Assembly: GCA_965658595.1 (NCBI GenBank)
Contig: CBFHSW010000076.1
Span: forward strand, 1-16,259
Length of the DNA stretch: 16,259 nt
Source of the DNA: UBA1858 sp965658595
Lineage (GTDB): Bacteria > Pseudomonadota > Gammaproteobacteria > UBA4575
Direction: 5' to 3'
The position numbers were made by a program, and so were the translations under genes. The notes under the pieces were generated by a model. That model did no database searches. It had not been told where the DNA came from and saw only the letters and a list, made by a program, of their open reading frames with translations. Numbering within the stretch: the first letter of the stretch is position 1; every line of letters begins with the position of its first letter. Shown here in pieces: positions 1-8,713 of this stretch.

Positions 1-389
1 TCACTAGATTGAACGATCGTTATGCACTTGCTCTGATGTGCGGAACTTAGCTGCATTTTGGACACTTCATTTAACGTAATCAGAAAATTAGCGCAATCAA
101 GCGAGCGATTGACGATTTCTGTATCAGTATTGATGTAGTGGTTAATATCTGTACCAGTCAAGGCGAGAATCAGTGGTCGATGAGGATGATCTTGGGTAAA
201 TTGCTGAATACTGTTGGCGCTTCGCCAAGCATGCAGGGCAATTAAGATATCAGGGTTTTGGCGTGTATAGGTCTGTTCAATCTGTACATGATGTCCTAAT
301 CGACTGAGAATTTTAGCCCAGCGATCGGCTGTGGTGCGATTACCGTGCAATGAGCCTGGACTAGCAGGTGTGATAATGAGTATTTCCAT
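1..389 (-). CDS. senB: SenB-like selenosugar synthase / TIGR04348 family glycosyltransferase, N-terminal part (cut by window edge)
   Basis: An open frame runs leftwards from ATG at 389-387 to the window edge without a stop, giving 129 complete codons of a protein that is usually about 320 aa, so roughly the first 40 %. The start reads MEILIITPASPG, with a hydrophobic first strand followed by HGNRTTADRWAKIL. Further motifs are DILIALHAWRSANSI and RPLILALTGTDI. I recognise this combination (ALHA-RSA, LTGTD) as that of the TIGR04348 glycosyltransferases. SenB of this family joins selenophosphate to a UDP-sugar to form a selenosugar in selenoneine synthesis. The divergent neighbour encodes selenophosphate synthetase, which fits that job. 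No clear ribosome binding site precedes the ATG. The family call is firm; the SenB function is inferred from family and neighbour, since the C-terminal half and any senA lie outside the window. Confidence 0.82.
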   Translation of the reverse strand, partial: MEILIITPASPGSLHGNRTTADRWAKILSRLGHHVQIEQTYTRQNPDILIALHAWRSANSIQQFTQDHPHRPLILALTGTDINHYINTDTEIVNRSLDCANFLITLNEVSKMQLSSAHQSKCITIVQSS

Positions 390-764
390 ATACAAACACG
401 TAAGATGATTAAAATATAGTTTACAATACTACGACTAAACAATGGTGCATGCCGAATCGGTTTATCTCTCTCATTGTAAGTGAGTAAAAGTTATCATAAT
501 TTGAAAAGAAGACGCTCAACCAGACATGCATTGGCAGGTAACACAATCAAACAAGCAGAGGGTAAATTCCAAAAGTGTGTTCATTAAGTTACTTAAATTG
601 ATGATACGAGAATGAGTTCGCTTTCAAAGACTGCCGAAAACCCATTAAAAGATTACACCTATAAATATAACCCATAAATATCACTCATATATGTCACCAG
701 TAGATTTCATCCAAAGAGTATATTAATTCTAAATTGATATTATCTAGCCTGTATTAAAATTATT
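390..764. other. Divergent intergenic region between senB-like gene and selD fusion
   Basis: This 375 bp AT-rich stretch must hold the promoters of both divergent genes. I found no convincing -35/-10 pair; TATATT at 719-724 is a possible -10 for selD without a good -35. The only structure I see is the 13-bp tandem repeat listed separately. No small open reading frame with a Shine-Dalgarno sequence was noticed. Confidence 0.5.
658..709 (+). repeat. Four degenerate 13-bp tandem repeats upstream of selD
   Basis: Four head-to-tail 13-bp units follow each other without gaps: CCTATAAATATAA (658-670), CCCATAAATATCA (671-683), CTCATATATGTCA (684-696) and CCAGTAGATTTCA (697-709). Three of the four end in TCA and all begin with C. 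A weaker copy, TTAAAAGATTACA, may precede them at 645-657. The block ends 55 bp before the selD start, where promoter or operator sites would be expected. The repetition is directly visible. A role as a regulator-binding array is speculation, because AT-rich DNA can produce such patterns by chance. Confidence 0.45.
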
Positions 765-3023
765 ATGCAAAAAAAGTCAGCTCCTGTTGTTAAAGATATC
801 GTCCTAGTGGGTGGAGGACATGCACATCTTGCCGTGCTTCGACATTTTGCTATGCACCCTTTGGATGGATTGCGCTTAACTGTGATCAGTCGTGATATTC
901 ATACGCCATATTCCGGTATGTTGCCGGGATATATTGCAGGCCATTATAGTTTTGATGATTGTCATATCGATCTTGGTCCACTCTGTCGCTATGCTAATGC
1001 TCGTCTTTATCATTCTTCAGTGACGCACATAGACCTAGAGGAAAAATCTATACATGTTGATGATCGACCATCAATCAATTATGACATTTGCTCTATCAAC
1101 ACAGGTTCAACTCCCTCAGTACAAGATGTGCAGGGCGTCCATGAACATGCTTTAATCGCAAAGCCAATAGATCGTTTCTTAACTCAATGGGATGAATTGC
1201 TGGCTCGACTATCGACACATCAAGGTGTTTTTAATTGCACGGTGGTGGGTGCAGGTGCAGGTGGTGTTGAATTGATACTGGCAATTCACTATCGAATTAC
1301 AAGATTGATTAAGCAACAAAAATTACATCAGGTAACACTGCAGTGTACTCTATTGACAAGAGACTCAAGCATCCTCATGACTCATAATGCTGCGGTTAGA
1401 AAGCGCTTTATACGCGAACTCAACGCTAAAGGTATCAAAGTGCTGACAAATCATACCGTCACATCAGTGAGCGAGTCTAAAGTGTGTTTTAGTGAGCATG
1501 AAGATATTGCAACAGATGCTGTTATTTACGTGACTCATGCATCATCTCCGGAATGGCCAGCTGCCGCCGGGTTGGCAGTAGATGATTATGGGTTTATTCG
1601 TGTTAATCAACAACTACAGTCCACATCACATGCTGAAATTTTTGCTGTGGGTGACATCGCCTCATTGCCTGAGAGTAAACCAAAATCAGGCGTCTATGCT
1701 GTGCGCCAGGGAAAGGTGCTAGCCAATAATTTAGTTCTGGCGGCAACAGGCAAATCTTTAAAGACCTATCAGGCTCAGAAAAATACTTTGAGTTTAATAG
1801 GGACTGGGAATAAAAAAGTGGTGGCTTCAAGAGGTCTTTGGAGCGCGCAGGGATATTGGTTATGGCGTATTAAGAAAATCATAGATCAAAGCTTTGTAAA
1901 AAAATATAACCAGCTACCCTCTATGCCACAAACAGAACCTCAGTTTAATCAGGATTTAGCAGATAAAGATGCATTAGCAGAATTATCAACACTGGCGATG
2001 CGTTGTGGAGGCTGTGGTGCAAAAGTAGGAAGCACGGTGCTGACACGAGTCATGCAAAAACTTCCAATAACATCACGTGATGATATTTTGGTTGGCAGAG
2101 AAAGTGCTGATGATAGTGCCATGATAATGGTGCCGCCAGGTAAAGCACTCGTACAAAGTGTAGATTACTTTCGAGCATTTATTGATGACCCTTATTTATT
2201 TGGAGCGATAGCAGCCAATCATGCATTAGGTGATGTATTTGCCATGGGGGCTGAGGCACAGTCAGTATTGGCTATCGCTACTATTCCGTATGGTCGAGAG
2301 AGAGTGGTAGAGCAGACCTTATATGAAATATTAGCTGGTGCATGTAAAACTCTCCAACCGACAGGAGCAGCCTTAGTAGGTGGACATTCAGCGGAAGGGT
2401 CTGAGCTAGCTTTTGGTTTGACCGTTAATGGAATAGTTTCACCTGATAAAGCGCTACATAAATCGGGCTTAAGCGAGGGTGATGTATTAATTCTCACAAA
2501 ACCGATAGGAACAGGCACTTTGTTTGCAGCTGATATGCGTTACCGTGCAAAAGGTCGCTGGATCGATAATGCCCTACAAATCATGATGCAATCTAATCAG
2601 CTGGCCGTCCCATTATTGCATCGCTATCAAGTGCGCGCATGCACAGATGTGACTGGATTTGGACTATTAGGCCATTTAGTAGAAATGACTAAAGCCTCTC
2701 AAGTGAATGCGGAAGTATCGTTAGAAAAATTACCGATATTATCTGGTGCTCGCGACACAGTAGCACGCGGTATACTGTCCTCGTTACAACCACAAAATTT
2801 GCGTTTAAAGAGAGCAATTTGCAATAATGAGCAAGCGCTGAAGATGCAAGACTACCCATTACTGTTTGATCCACAGACGGCTGGTGGTTTGCTTTTTGGT
2901 GTGAGTCAGCAACAGGCGAGTGGATGCATAGCTGAATTGCATGAGTTGGGTTACACGCAGGCAAGTATTATCGGTGTTGTGAAGGCGCTTGATGAATCTG
3001 AAGCCCCGATAAAAATTCTTTAG
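765..3023 (+). CDS. selD: Fused FAD/NAD(P)-dependent oxidoreductase - selenide, water dikinase (SelD)
   Basis: The 752 aa protein has two parts. Residues about 10-390 are a pyridine nucleotide-disulfide oxidoreductase: FAD-binding GGGHAH (G16-G18), the family segment YSGMLPGYIAGHY, a second nucleotide motif GAGAGG (G162-G167) and the C-terminal FAD motif AVGDIAS (D297). This matches the family known as 'N-term to SelD' (TIGR03169). Residues about 405-752 are SelD, which makes selenophosphate from selenide and ATP. Catalytic Cys417 and Lys420 lie in CGGCGAKVG, ADDSA (D449, D450) and GGHSAEG (539-545) supply metal and phosphate ligands, and DPQTAGGLL is near the end. The active-site residue is Cys, not Sec. 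Selenophosphate can feed SelU/MnmH, selenocysteine or selenoneine synthesis; the divergent senB-like gene favours the last. ATG 765 is required because the FAD motif begins only 15 residues later; no good ribosome binding site precedes it. Confidence 0.95.
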   Translation: MQKKSAPVVKDIVLVGGGHAHLAVLRHFAMHPLDGLRLTVISRDIHTPYSGMLPGYIAGHYSFDDCHIDLGPLCRYANARLYHSSVTHIDLEEKSIHVDDRPSINYDICSINTGSTPSVQDVQGVHEHALIAKPIDRFLTQWDELLARLSTHQGVFNCTVVGAGAGGVELILAIHYRITRLIKQQKLHQVTLQCTLLTRDSSILMTHNAAVRKRFIRELNAKGIKVLTNHTVTSVSESKVCFSEHEDIATDAVIYVTHASSPEWPAAAGLAVDDYGFIRVNQQLQSTSHAEIFAVGDIASLPESKPKSGVYAVRQGKVLANNLVLAATGKSLKTYQAQKNTLSLIGTGNKKVVASRGLWSAQGYWLWRIKKIIDQSFVKKYNQLPSMPQTEPQFNQDLADKDALAELSTLAMRCGGCGAKVGSTVLTRVMQKLPITSRDDILVGRESADDSAMIMVPPGKALVQSVDYFRAFIDDPYLFGAIAANHALGDVFAMGAEAQSVLAIATIPYGRERVVEQTLYEILAGACKTLQPTGAALVGGHSAEGSELAFGLTVNGIVSPDKALHKSGLSEGDVLILTKPIGTGTLFAADMRYRAKGRWIDNALQIMMQSNQLAVPLLHRYQVRACTDVTGFGLLGHLVEMTKASQVNAEVSLEKLPILSGARDTVARGILSSLQPQNLRLKRAICNNEQALKMQDYPLLFDPQTAGGLLFGVSQQQASGCIAELHELGYTQASIIGVVKALDESEAPIKIL

Positions 3024-3234
3024 TCTTCTGTGCTAGAAAACTTGAGACTGGTTATAAAAACAAGTCGTATTGAACGAATTCTCAACCATATTCATATAAA
3101 GATACAACCTAGATGGGACTAGCATTGAACCGACCACATATCAAAATTATTAGCAAACTCCAAATTCTTGCTGCATATCTTGTTGGTTTAATTAGTGTTA
3201 AAAATACCATTCAAAAATCAATTAAAAGTTTTTC

Positions 3235-5193
3235 ATGAAATTTATAGTCGCTATAGGTGCATGCTTATTTTTTCTATCCACTGCACTAGCAGAAAATTTT
3301 CATAAGCCTGCTGGTCTTGAACGTGATGTGCAATTTTGGTTGAACGTCTATACTAAGATTACGACACAGCAAGGTTATATACATGACTCAAATAATTTGG
3401 GAGTTGTATATCAGAAAGTAGAGCTTGATCAATCTAGAAAAGCCAATCGGCGCATGATCAAAGATACAAAAAAATATTATTCAGATATTCTTAAAACTCT
3501 TGCCGGTGGGAAACGAACTAATCTAAGTCCATCAGAGCGTGAAGTTTTATCATTGTGGGGTGGGGTGAATGTTAGCAATGAAGAATTACGACTGGCGGCT
3601 GATAGCTTAAGATTTCAACTCGGTCAATCGAATCGATTTCGTGAAGGTTTGATACGTGCAGGTGAATGGCGACCGTATATAGAGAAAACTTTCCAAGATT
3701 TTAATTTGCCTTCTGAGTTAACAATACTGCCTCACGTAGAGTCTTCTTTTAATCCACGCGCATACTCACATGTGGGTGCGGCAGGATTATGGCAATTTAT
3801 TCGCTCAACAGGACGTCGCTATATGCAGATTGACTATGTGGTTGATGAGCGTATGGATCCCTTTGCAGCGACTGTTGCAGCAGCAAAATTACTTCAACAT
3901 AACTACAGTCTAACAGAGAGTTGGCCGCTAGCCTTGACCGCCTATAATCACGGTGTGGCTAGTATGCGTAAAGCTATCAAGACCCTTGGTACGCGTGATA
4001 TTGAGATTATTGCACGTCAATATAAGGGCAGGGCTTTCGGCTTTGCTTCACGTAACTTTTACGTGGCTTTTCTTGCAGCTTTAGAAGTTGATCAAAATCC
4101 AAAAAAATATTTTTCTAATGTTTTTCCAACCAAGCCCTACATATATGAGTTGATAACACTTCAAGATTACATAAAAATTGAAGATATTGCTGCAGCATTA
4201 GGTGTTTCTAGTAAAGTTCTGAAACAACACAATCGCTCATTATTGGCATCTATTTGGAATGGTAATAAACGCGTACCTCGAGGTTATACTCTAAGAGTTC
4301 CGAAAAATTTATTAACAGCACCAGTCGATCAGTTATTCGCTTATATACCCAGCCATCAAATACATGATGAGCAAACCCCTGACTTGTTTCATACCGTCGT
4401 GCGTGGCGATACCATTTCAGAAATTGCACAACGCTATGGATATAGAGTGAGTGAAGTTCTTGCGGCTAATGCTATGCGCAGCGGTCACTATATTAGAATA
4501 GGGCAAAAGCTCAGATTGCCAGTAGCTGATCAAAAGATAGTGATAGACACTGTAGCAGAAGTTAAACCAGTGCAAGTCGCAAAAAAAGATAATCAAGTCG
4601 TGGTCCAAAAAAATCAATCATCTCAGGCGTCAAAGGCACAGATAATTGATAATATTGAGGCTGATAATGTCGTTATAGAGACTAATGATGCAGGGACAAT
4701 AAAACAAGAGGTCACAATTTCACCGGCACAAATAGATATCCAAGAGCTTCAGAGTTTGCTATCTGACCCCGCTGATTACAGCGTGGATAGTAACAACATG
4801 ATAGAAGTTCAAGCTGAAGAAACTCTGGGTCATTATGCTGAATGGCTGGACTTGCGAGCCAGTCGTTTGCGACAGATTAATGATATGAGATTTGGAACGC
4901 CAGTATTGGTTGGTAGAAAAATCAAATTAGAGTTTTCACGTGTTAACAAGCAAGACTTTGAACTTCGTCGAGTCAATTATCAAAGGCAGTATCAAGGACA
5001 ATACTTTCTAGATCACAGGATAGATAGTGTCTACACACATTCTATTAAACGTGGTGAGTCGTTATGGCACCTAGCAGCTAAGAAATTTAAAGTCCCTATG
5101 TGGTTGTTGCGTCAACATAATCCTGATGTGAATTTTTCACGCATACGCCCAGGTATGAAGATTACTGTACCTGTCATCAAACAGGCTATTTAA
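3235..5193 (+). CDS. mltD: MltD-like lytic murein transglycosylase with LysM repeats
   Basis: This 652 aa envelope enzyme cleaves peptidoglycan glycan strands non-hydrolytically, forming 1,6-anhydromuramyl ends. A signal peptide (MKFIVAIGACLFFLSTALA) precedes a likely signal peptidase I cut at ALA|EN. The SLT catalytic domain spans about residues 140-270, with catalytic Glu169 in HVESSFNPRAYS, then AGLWQFIRSTGRRY (about 183-196) and LTAYNHG (234-240). LysM modules follow at about 387-430 (VVRGDTISEIA), about 523-567 (divergent, VQAEETLGHYAEWLDL) and about 601-649 (SIKRGESLWHLAAKKF). A degenerate module may lie at about 305-352. A low-complexity Q/N/V-rich linker covers about 440-510. E. coli MltD is a lipoprotein, but here the only early Cys (Cys10) is badly placed for a lipobox, so a soluble or wall-bound periplasmic enzyme is more likely. 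The gene is convergent with rapA, 48 bp away. Confidence 0.92.
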   Translation: MKFIVAIGACLFFLSTALAENFHKPAGLERDVQFWLNVYTKITTQQGYIHDSNNLGVVYQKVELDQSRKANRRMIKDTKKYYSDILKTLAGGKRTNLSPSEREVLSLWGGVNVSNEELRLAADSLRFQLGQSNRFREGLIRAGEWRPYIEKTFQDFNLPSELTILPHVESSFNPRAYSHVGAAGLWQFIRSTGRRYMQIDYVVDERMDPFAATVAAAKLLQHNYSLTESWPLALTAYNHGVASMRKAIKTLGTRDIEIIARQYKGRAFGFASRNFYVAFLAALEVDQNPKKYFSNVFPTKPYIYELITLQDYIKIEDIAAALGVSSKVLKQHNRSLLASIWNGNKRVPRGYTLRVPKNLLTAPVDQLFAYIPSHQIHDEQTPDLFHTVVRGDTISEIAQRYGYRVSEVLAANAMRSGHYIRIGQKLRLPVADQKIVIDTVAEVKPVQVAKKDNQVVVQKNQSSQASKAQIIDNIEADNVVIETNDAGTIKQEVTISPAQIDIQELQSLLSDPADYSVDSNNMIEVQAEETLGHYAEWLDLRASRLRQINDMRFGTPVLVGRKIKLEFSRVNKQDFELRRVNYQRQYQGQYFLDHRIDSVYTHSIKRGESLWHLAAKKFKVPMWLLRQHNPDVNFSRIRPGMKITVPVIKQAI

Positions 5194-5241
5194 CGTCAAA
5201 ATGATGGTTTTTAATCTTTCTATTCTTTGTCTTTTAGAACG

Positions 5242-8046
5242 CTAGCTGTTGACGATGAGGCGTATCGCTTGTACTTGAAACTCTGATTTGTCGATCAATG
5301 TCTCACAGGTGTCTATGCATTCCTCTAAATAACTAATTTCATCGTCACGAATAGTTTTATTTCTCTTTTGCAGAGCTTTTAAGCGAGTTAACTCATGGCC
5401 TAAGTCAGCTTGCATTTTGTCATGCGCTTGCTGTTTAATATTTATGAGTTCTTGATTAACAATTTGTTGGGCTGACTTGAGTAGCTCACCTGTTAATGCT
5501 TTAGTTTTATTGACTATCGCAATCGCAGTTTTCTTGGGTAAAGATTTGCATATGGGATTGAGAATATCAAAACCAATTGCTTGGCTGTAGTTATTACCTT
5601 TGTTGTCGAGTAAACAACGTGTTGGTGTAATTGGTAGATAACGAGATAACTGAAGTTTTTTATCGGCGATAACATTCACGCTATACCAGACTTCGATTAA
5701 TAAACTACCTTTTTCTAGTGCGCCGGTTGAAATGGTAGCTACAGCGGTATTGCCAAATTCGCTATTGATAATCATGTCTAATGATTCTGTCACCATGGGG
5801 TGCTCCCATGTCACGAATTCCATATCTTCACGTGATAATGCTTTTTCACGATCATAAGTAATTGTTGTACCGTCCTCTTTAAGGCCGGGTAAGTCACCCT
5901 GCATATGTTCACTGGGTTTGATGATATAGGCATGCTCAGAATGAAATTCAGAGTGAATGCCAAGTTGATCAAACACTTTTTCCATATGACTGTTAAGTGC
6001 ATCTACGTGTGTTTGTTGCTGTATTTGTGTGATGAGGTTGTCGGCATCCTCAGCATCAAAAGAATTGAGTTCAATCAGACGATCACGGCCATGCTGTAAT
6101 TTTTCAACACAATCTTGACTATACTCATAGGTATCTTTAACAAGCATATCTAGATGTGATTTATCTATTTTATCTGTCTCTATAAGCTCATCTAATCTGT
6201 GACAAAATTCCATATAAATCTGATGCCCCGCAGAACAGCTTTGAGTGAATAAATTAATGCCTTCATGTAGCCAATGAAAGACTATTTCTTGTGCTGTATT
6301 ATTGAGGTAAGGGATATGAATTTGTATGTCATGTTTTTGTCCGATACGATCTAGGCGTCCAATTCTCTGTTCGATTAAATCTGGATTAGTACTTAAATCG
6401 AACAAGACTAAATGTCTAGCAAATTGAAAGTTTCTTCCTTCACTGCCAATTTCTGAACATATCATTACCTGCGCACCCATATCACTGTAGTCATCACCTA
6501 TCTGTGAACCTTCTGCAAAATATGCAGCAGCACGATCGCGTTCGATAATACTCATGTCTTCATAAAAAGAGGTACTTCTTATACCTATACGAAGATTTAA
6601 ATAATTATCTAACTGAATAGCTGTTTGTGCGTGATGGCAGATGACTAACACTTTTTCAGGTTTTAATGTCTGTAAATGACTTACGAGCCATGCCACTCTG
6701 GGATCAGATTCAATCCAAATATCAGGATCAATAAAATTTTCTGGGTAGAGTGATCGAGTATGATCAGAATATTCTAATGGGCATTCTAATGGATATGCAT
6801 GAGCTTGCCTTTGTGGGAAATTAGCAATGGTCGCGCGTGTGTTGCGAAAATAAACGCGACCAGTTCCGTGTTGATCTAGTAACTGCGGGATAATATTGGC
6901 TTTGTTACTAGTATCTATAACAGCCAGCAGCGCATTCAAAGCTACATTTTCTTGTGTTGCTTGACCGGCTTGAAGTTGATCAAGATATTTGTTCAATAGT
7001 TGATAGTTTTGTTGCTCATGTAGGTAGGTATCAAAGTCGTGAAAACGTGCGGGATCGAGTAGCTTTAGCCTAGCAAAGTGGCTCTCAACCCCAATTTGTT
7101 CTGGTGTGGCTGTCAGTAATAATAAGCTTTGACTGACATATGAAAGTTTTTCAACTAACTGATATTCAATGCTGACGGCATCTTGAGACCAAGCTAAATG
7201 ATGAGCTTCATCAACAATCAACATATCCCATTCAGTCGTACATGCAAAATCTGCAATTTCAGGATTTTCAGTTAATAAGCTAATCGGGCATAGTATCAAT
7301 TGATCTTCTTCTAGTGGGTTACTGATATTTTCTTCGAGCAGTGTAAGCACTCGTTCCACATCATATATTGAAAACTTTAAATTGAATCGTCTCAACATTT
7401 CAACCAGCCATTGATGAATAAGACTGTCTGGAACAATGATCAGTACGCGTTGAGTCTGTTCCGTTATGATTTGATAATGCAATATCATGCCCGCTTCGAT
7501 GGTCTTGCCTAAACCTACTTCATCGGCGAGTAGCACCCGTGGCGCATGGCGTCTTGCGATCTTGTTAGCGATATATAGCTGGTGCGGGAGTAGACTGCTT
7601 CGTGAGCCAAGTAACCCTTTGATTTTAGATTGCTGGAGTCTGTCGATATGCTTGAGAGTTTCAATTCTCAGGGTAAGATTTTTATTCTTATCCAGTTGTC
7701 CACTATATAGGCGTTGTTCTGGTGTGGTGAAATGTACGAAACTGCTGACATCGATTTCATGAAGTGAATGAATTTGTCCATCCTCATCAACACCCGTGTA
7801 GATATAGAGTGATTCTTGCTCTTCATACTGCTGAATTGTGATAGTGAGATCTTGATCATTACTTATGATGTCCCCTTCAGAGTATATTATGCGGCTCAAT
7901 GGTGCAGTATCGATAGCATAGATACGGCTTTCACCAACGGCAGGGAACATGATTTTTACACGGCGACTTTTTGCTTCCGTGACTATACCTAATCCTAACT
8001 GGGTTTCAGAATGACTAATCCAGCGCTGTCCAATATTAAATTCCAT
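5242..8046 (-). CDS. rapA: RapA/HepA, RNA polymerase-associated SWI2/SNF2 ATPase
   Basis: This 934 aa protein (E. coli RapA is 968 aa) binds RNA polymerase and uses ATP to recycle it from stalled or post-termination complexes. The N-terminus, GQRWISHSETQLGLG, is the typical RapA start, leading into the tandem Tudor-like NTD. SNF2 motifs follow in order: Walker A in ADEVGLGKT (Lys181), DEAH at 279-282, LLTATP near 310, GSEGRNFQ near 534-541 and motif VI EQRIGRLDRIGQ (559-570). A long charged, helix-rich C-terminal part contains the RapA-specific region. It is the last gene of a leftward run starting at the glutathione peroxidase; 67 bp separate it from the preceding gene, so it may also have its own promoter there. 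No strong ribosome binding site is visible. Identity is secure from N-terminus plus helicase motifs. Confidence 0.97.
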   Translation of the reverse strand: MEFNIGQRWISHSETQLGLGIVTEAKSRRVKIMFPAVGESRIYAIDTAPLSRIIYSEGDIISNDQDLTITIQQYEEQESLYIYTGVDEDGQIHSLHEIDVSSFVHFTTPEQRLYSGQLDKNKNLTLRIETLKHIDRLQQSKIKGLLGSRSSLLPHQLYIANKIARRHAPRVLLADEVGLGKTIEAGMILHYQIITEQTQRVLIIVPDSLIHQWLVEMLRRFNLKFSIYDVERVLTLLEENISNPLEEDQLILCPISLLTENPEIADFACTTEWDMLIVDEAHHLAWSQDAVSIEYQLVEKLSYVSQSLLLLTATPEQIGVESHFARLKLLDPARFHDFDTYLHEQQNYQLLNKYLDQLQAGQATQENVALNALLAVIDTSNKANIIPQLLDQHGTGRVYFRNTRATIANFPQRQAHAYPLECPLEYSDHTRSLYPENFIDPDIWIESDPRVAWLVSHLQTLKPEKVLVICHHAQTAIQLDNYLNLRIGIRSTSFYEDMSIIERDRAAAYFAEGSQIGDDYSDMGAQVMICSEIGSEGRNFQFARHLVLFDLSTNPDLIEQRIGRLDRIGQKHDIQIHIPYLNNTAQEIVFHWLHEGINLFTQSCSAGHQIYMEFCHRLDELIETDKIDKSHLDMLVKDTYEYSQDCVEKLQHGRDRLIELNSFDAEDADNLITQIQQQTHVDALNSHMEKVFDQLGIHSEFHSEHAYIIKPSEHMQGDLPGLKEDGTTITYDREKALSREDMEFVTWEHPMVTESLDMIINSEFGNTAVATISTGALEKGSLLIEVWYSVNVIADKKLQLSRYLPITPTRCLLDNKGNNYSQAIGFDILNPICKSLPKKTAIAIVNKTKALTGELLKSAQQIVNQELINIKQQAHDKMQADLGHELTRLKALQKRNKTIRDDEISYLEECIDTCETLIDKSEFQVQAIRLIVNS

Positions 8047-8113
8047 TTTCTACTTGGGGTGTGAAAAAGAGGCGCTAGTATAACTGAAAATACGATCAAT
8101 GAACTCAGCAATA

Positions 8114-8713
8114 CTAGCTTTGTTTGATCAGTAAGTTTTCTTGTTTTAAGCCTTCAATCAATAGTTTCTTAGCGCTTAAATCACTGAGGTTTTGTTGGCC
8201 ATATTGCTCATATAAAGACCATCTTAGTGAGCATGCTAATGCATAGGCACCTACACGTTGATAATAACTAAGCTGATCTTGATAGAAAGGCAATTGATCC
8301 AGAAAATTATCATCATTATTTAAAGAGTTCACAAAATCTTGTTGGAGATTATCAATAGCGGTCTTGAGAGACGAGTTTTGCATCCAATTATCACAGGGGC
8401 GTAAAGACCAAGTTTTATCATCATTGAGCTCACAACGAGCGAAGAATTCTCCATATGGCTGATTTTTCCAAGCCTGTGGTTCTATTAGGCTAAGTTGCCA
8501 TGAGCCTTGTTTGAGATACAAGTAATAATCCACACCTGTGACAGGCTTGAAGCTATAGTTGGCGACATAAATTAATGATGACGTAAAATAGTCTGCTAAT
8601 ATTTGACTGTAATCTTTAGCTTTAACTTCAATATTACGTTCAGCCTGCAAGTCGACTAATATACCTACGACGCCTTTACCTTGTGGATTAGGTGCTGTGA
8701 TAACTTTAGACAT
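8114..8713 (-). CDS. Conserved hypothetical protein, DUF2452-like
   Basis: This 199 aa protein has no signal peptide or membrane segment and appears cytoplasmic. It begins with a proline/glycine-containing segment (APNPQGKGVVGILVDL). The middle part carries GVDYYLYLKQGSWQLSLIEP, a following tryptophan, then F, L and D-x-x-W positions. That spacing (YYLY, S-L-x-P-x-x-W, L-x-x-D-x-x-W) resembles DUF2452, a family of unknown function found in bacteria and eukaryotes (C1orf50-like); I hold this only tentatively. The C-terminal third is predicted helical. Its ATG lies inside the end of the exonuclease/GIY-YIG gene in another frame, an 8 bp overlap that suggests translational coupling. Function is unknown; the context with a nuclease fusion and RapA points to nucleic-acid metabolism, but only by association. 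Confidence 0.8.
   Translation of the reverse strand: MSKVITAPNPQGKGVVGILVDLQAERNIEVKAKDYSQILADYFTSSLIYVANYSFKPVTGVDYYLYLKQGSWQLSLIEPQAWKNQPYGEFFARCELNDDKTWSLRPCDNWMQNSSLKTAIDNLQQDFVNSLNNDDNFLDQLPFYQDQLSYYQRVGAYALACSLRWSLYEQYGQQNLSDLSAKKLLIEGLKQENLLIKQS

Noticed and set aside
1603..2964. Minus-strand frames of 75-99 codons inside selD
   Set aside because: They are antisense shadows of a gene whose domains are conserved through the whole region, and they show no motif or ribosome binding site.
3024..3100. Terminator after selD (AGTCT ... AGACT)
   Set aside because: Only a 5-bp stem with an 18-nt loop, and no T-run follows.
5194..5241. Bidirectional terminator between mltD and rapA
   Set aside because: The 48 bp contain T-rich runs but no inverted repeat long enough to form a stem, so I do not call one.
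7487..7762. Plus-strand 91-codon frame inside rapA
   Set aside because: It lies antisense to the RapA region that includes Walker A and is Ser/Leu/Arg-rich without motif, so it is a shadow.
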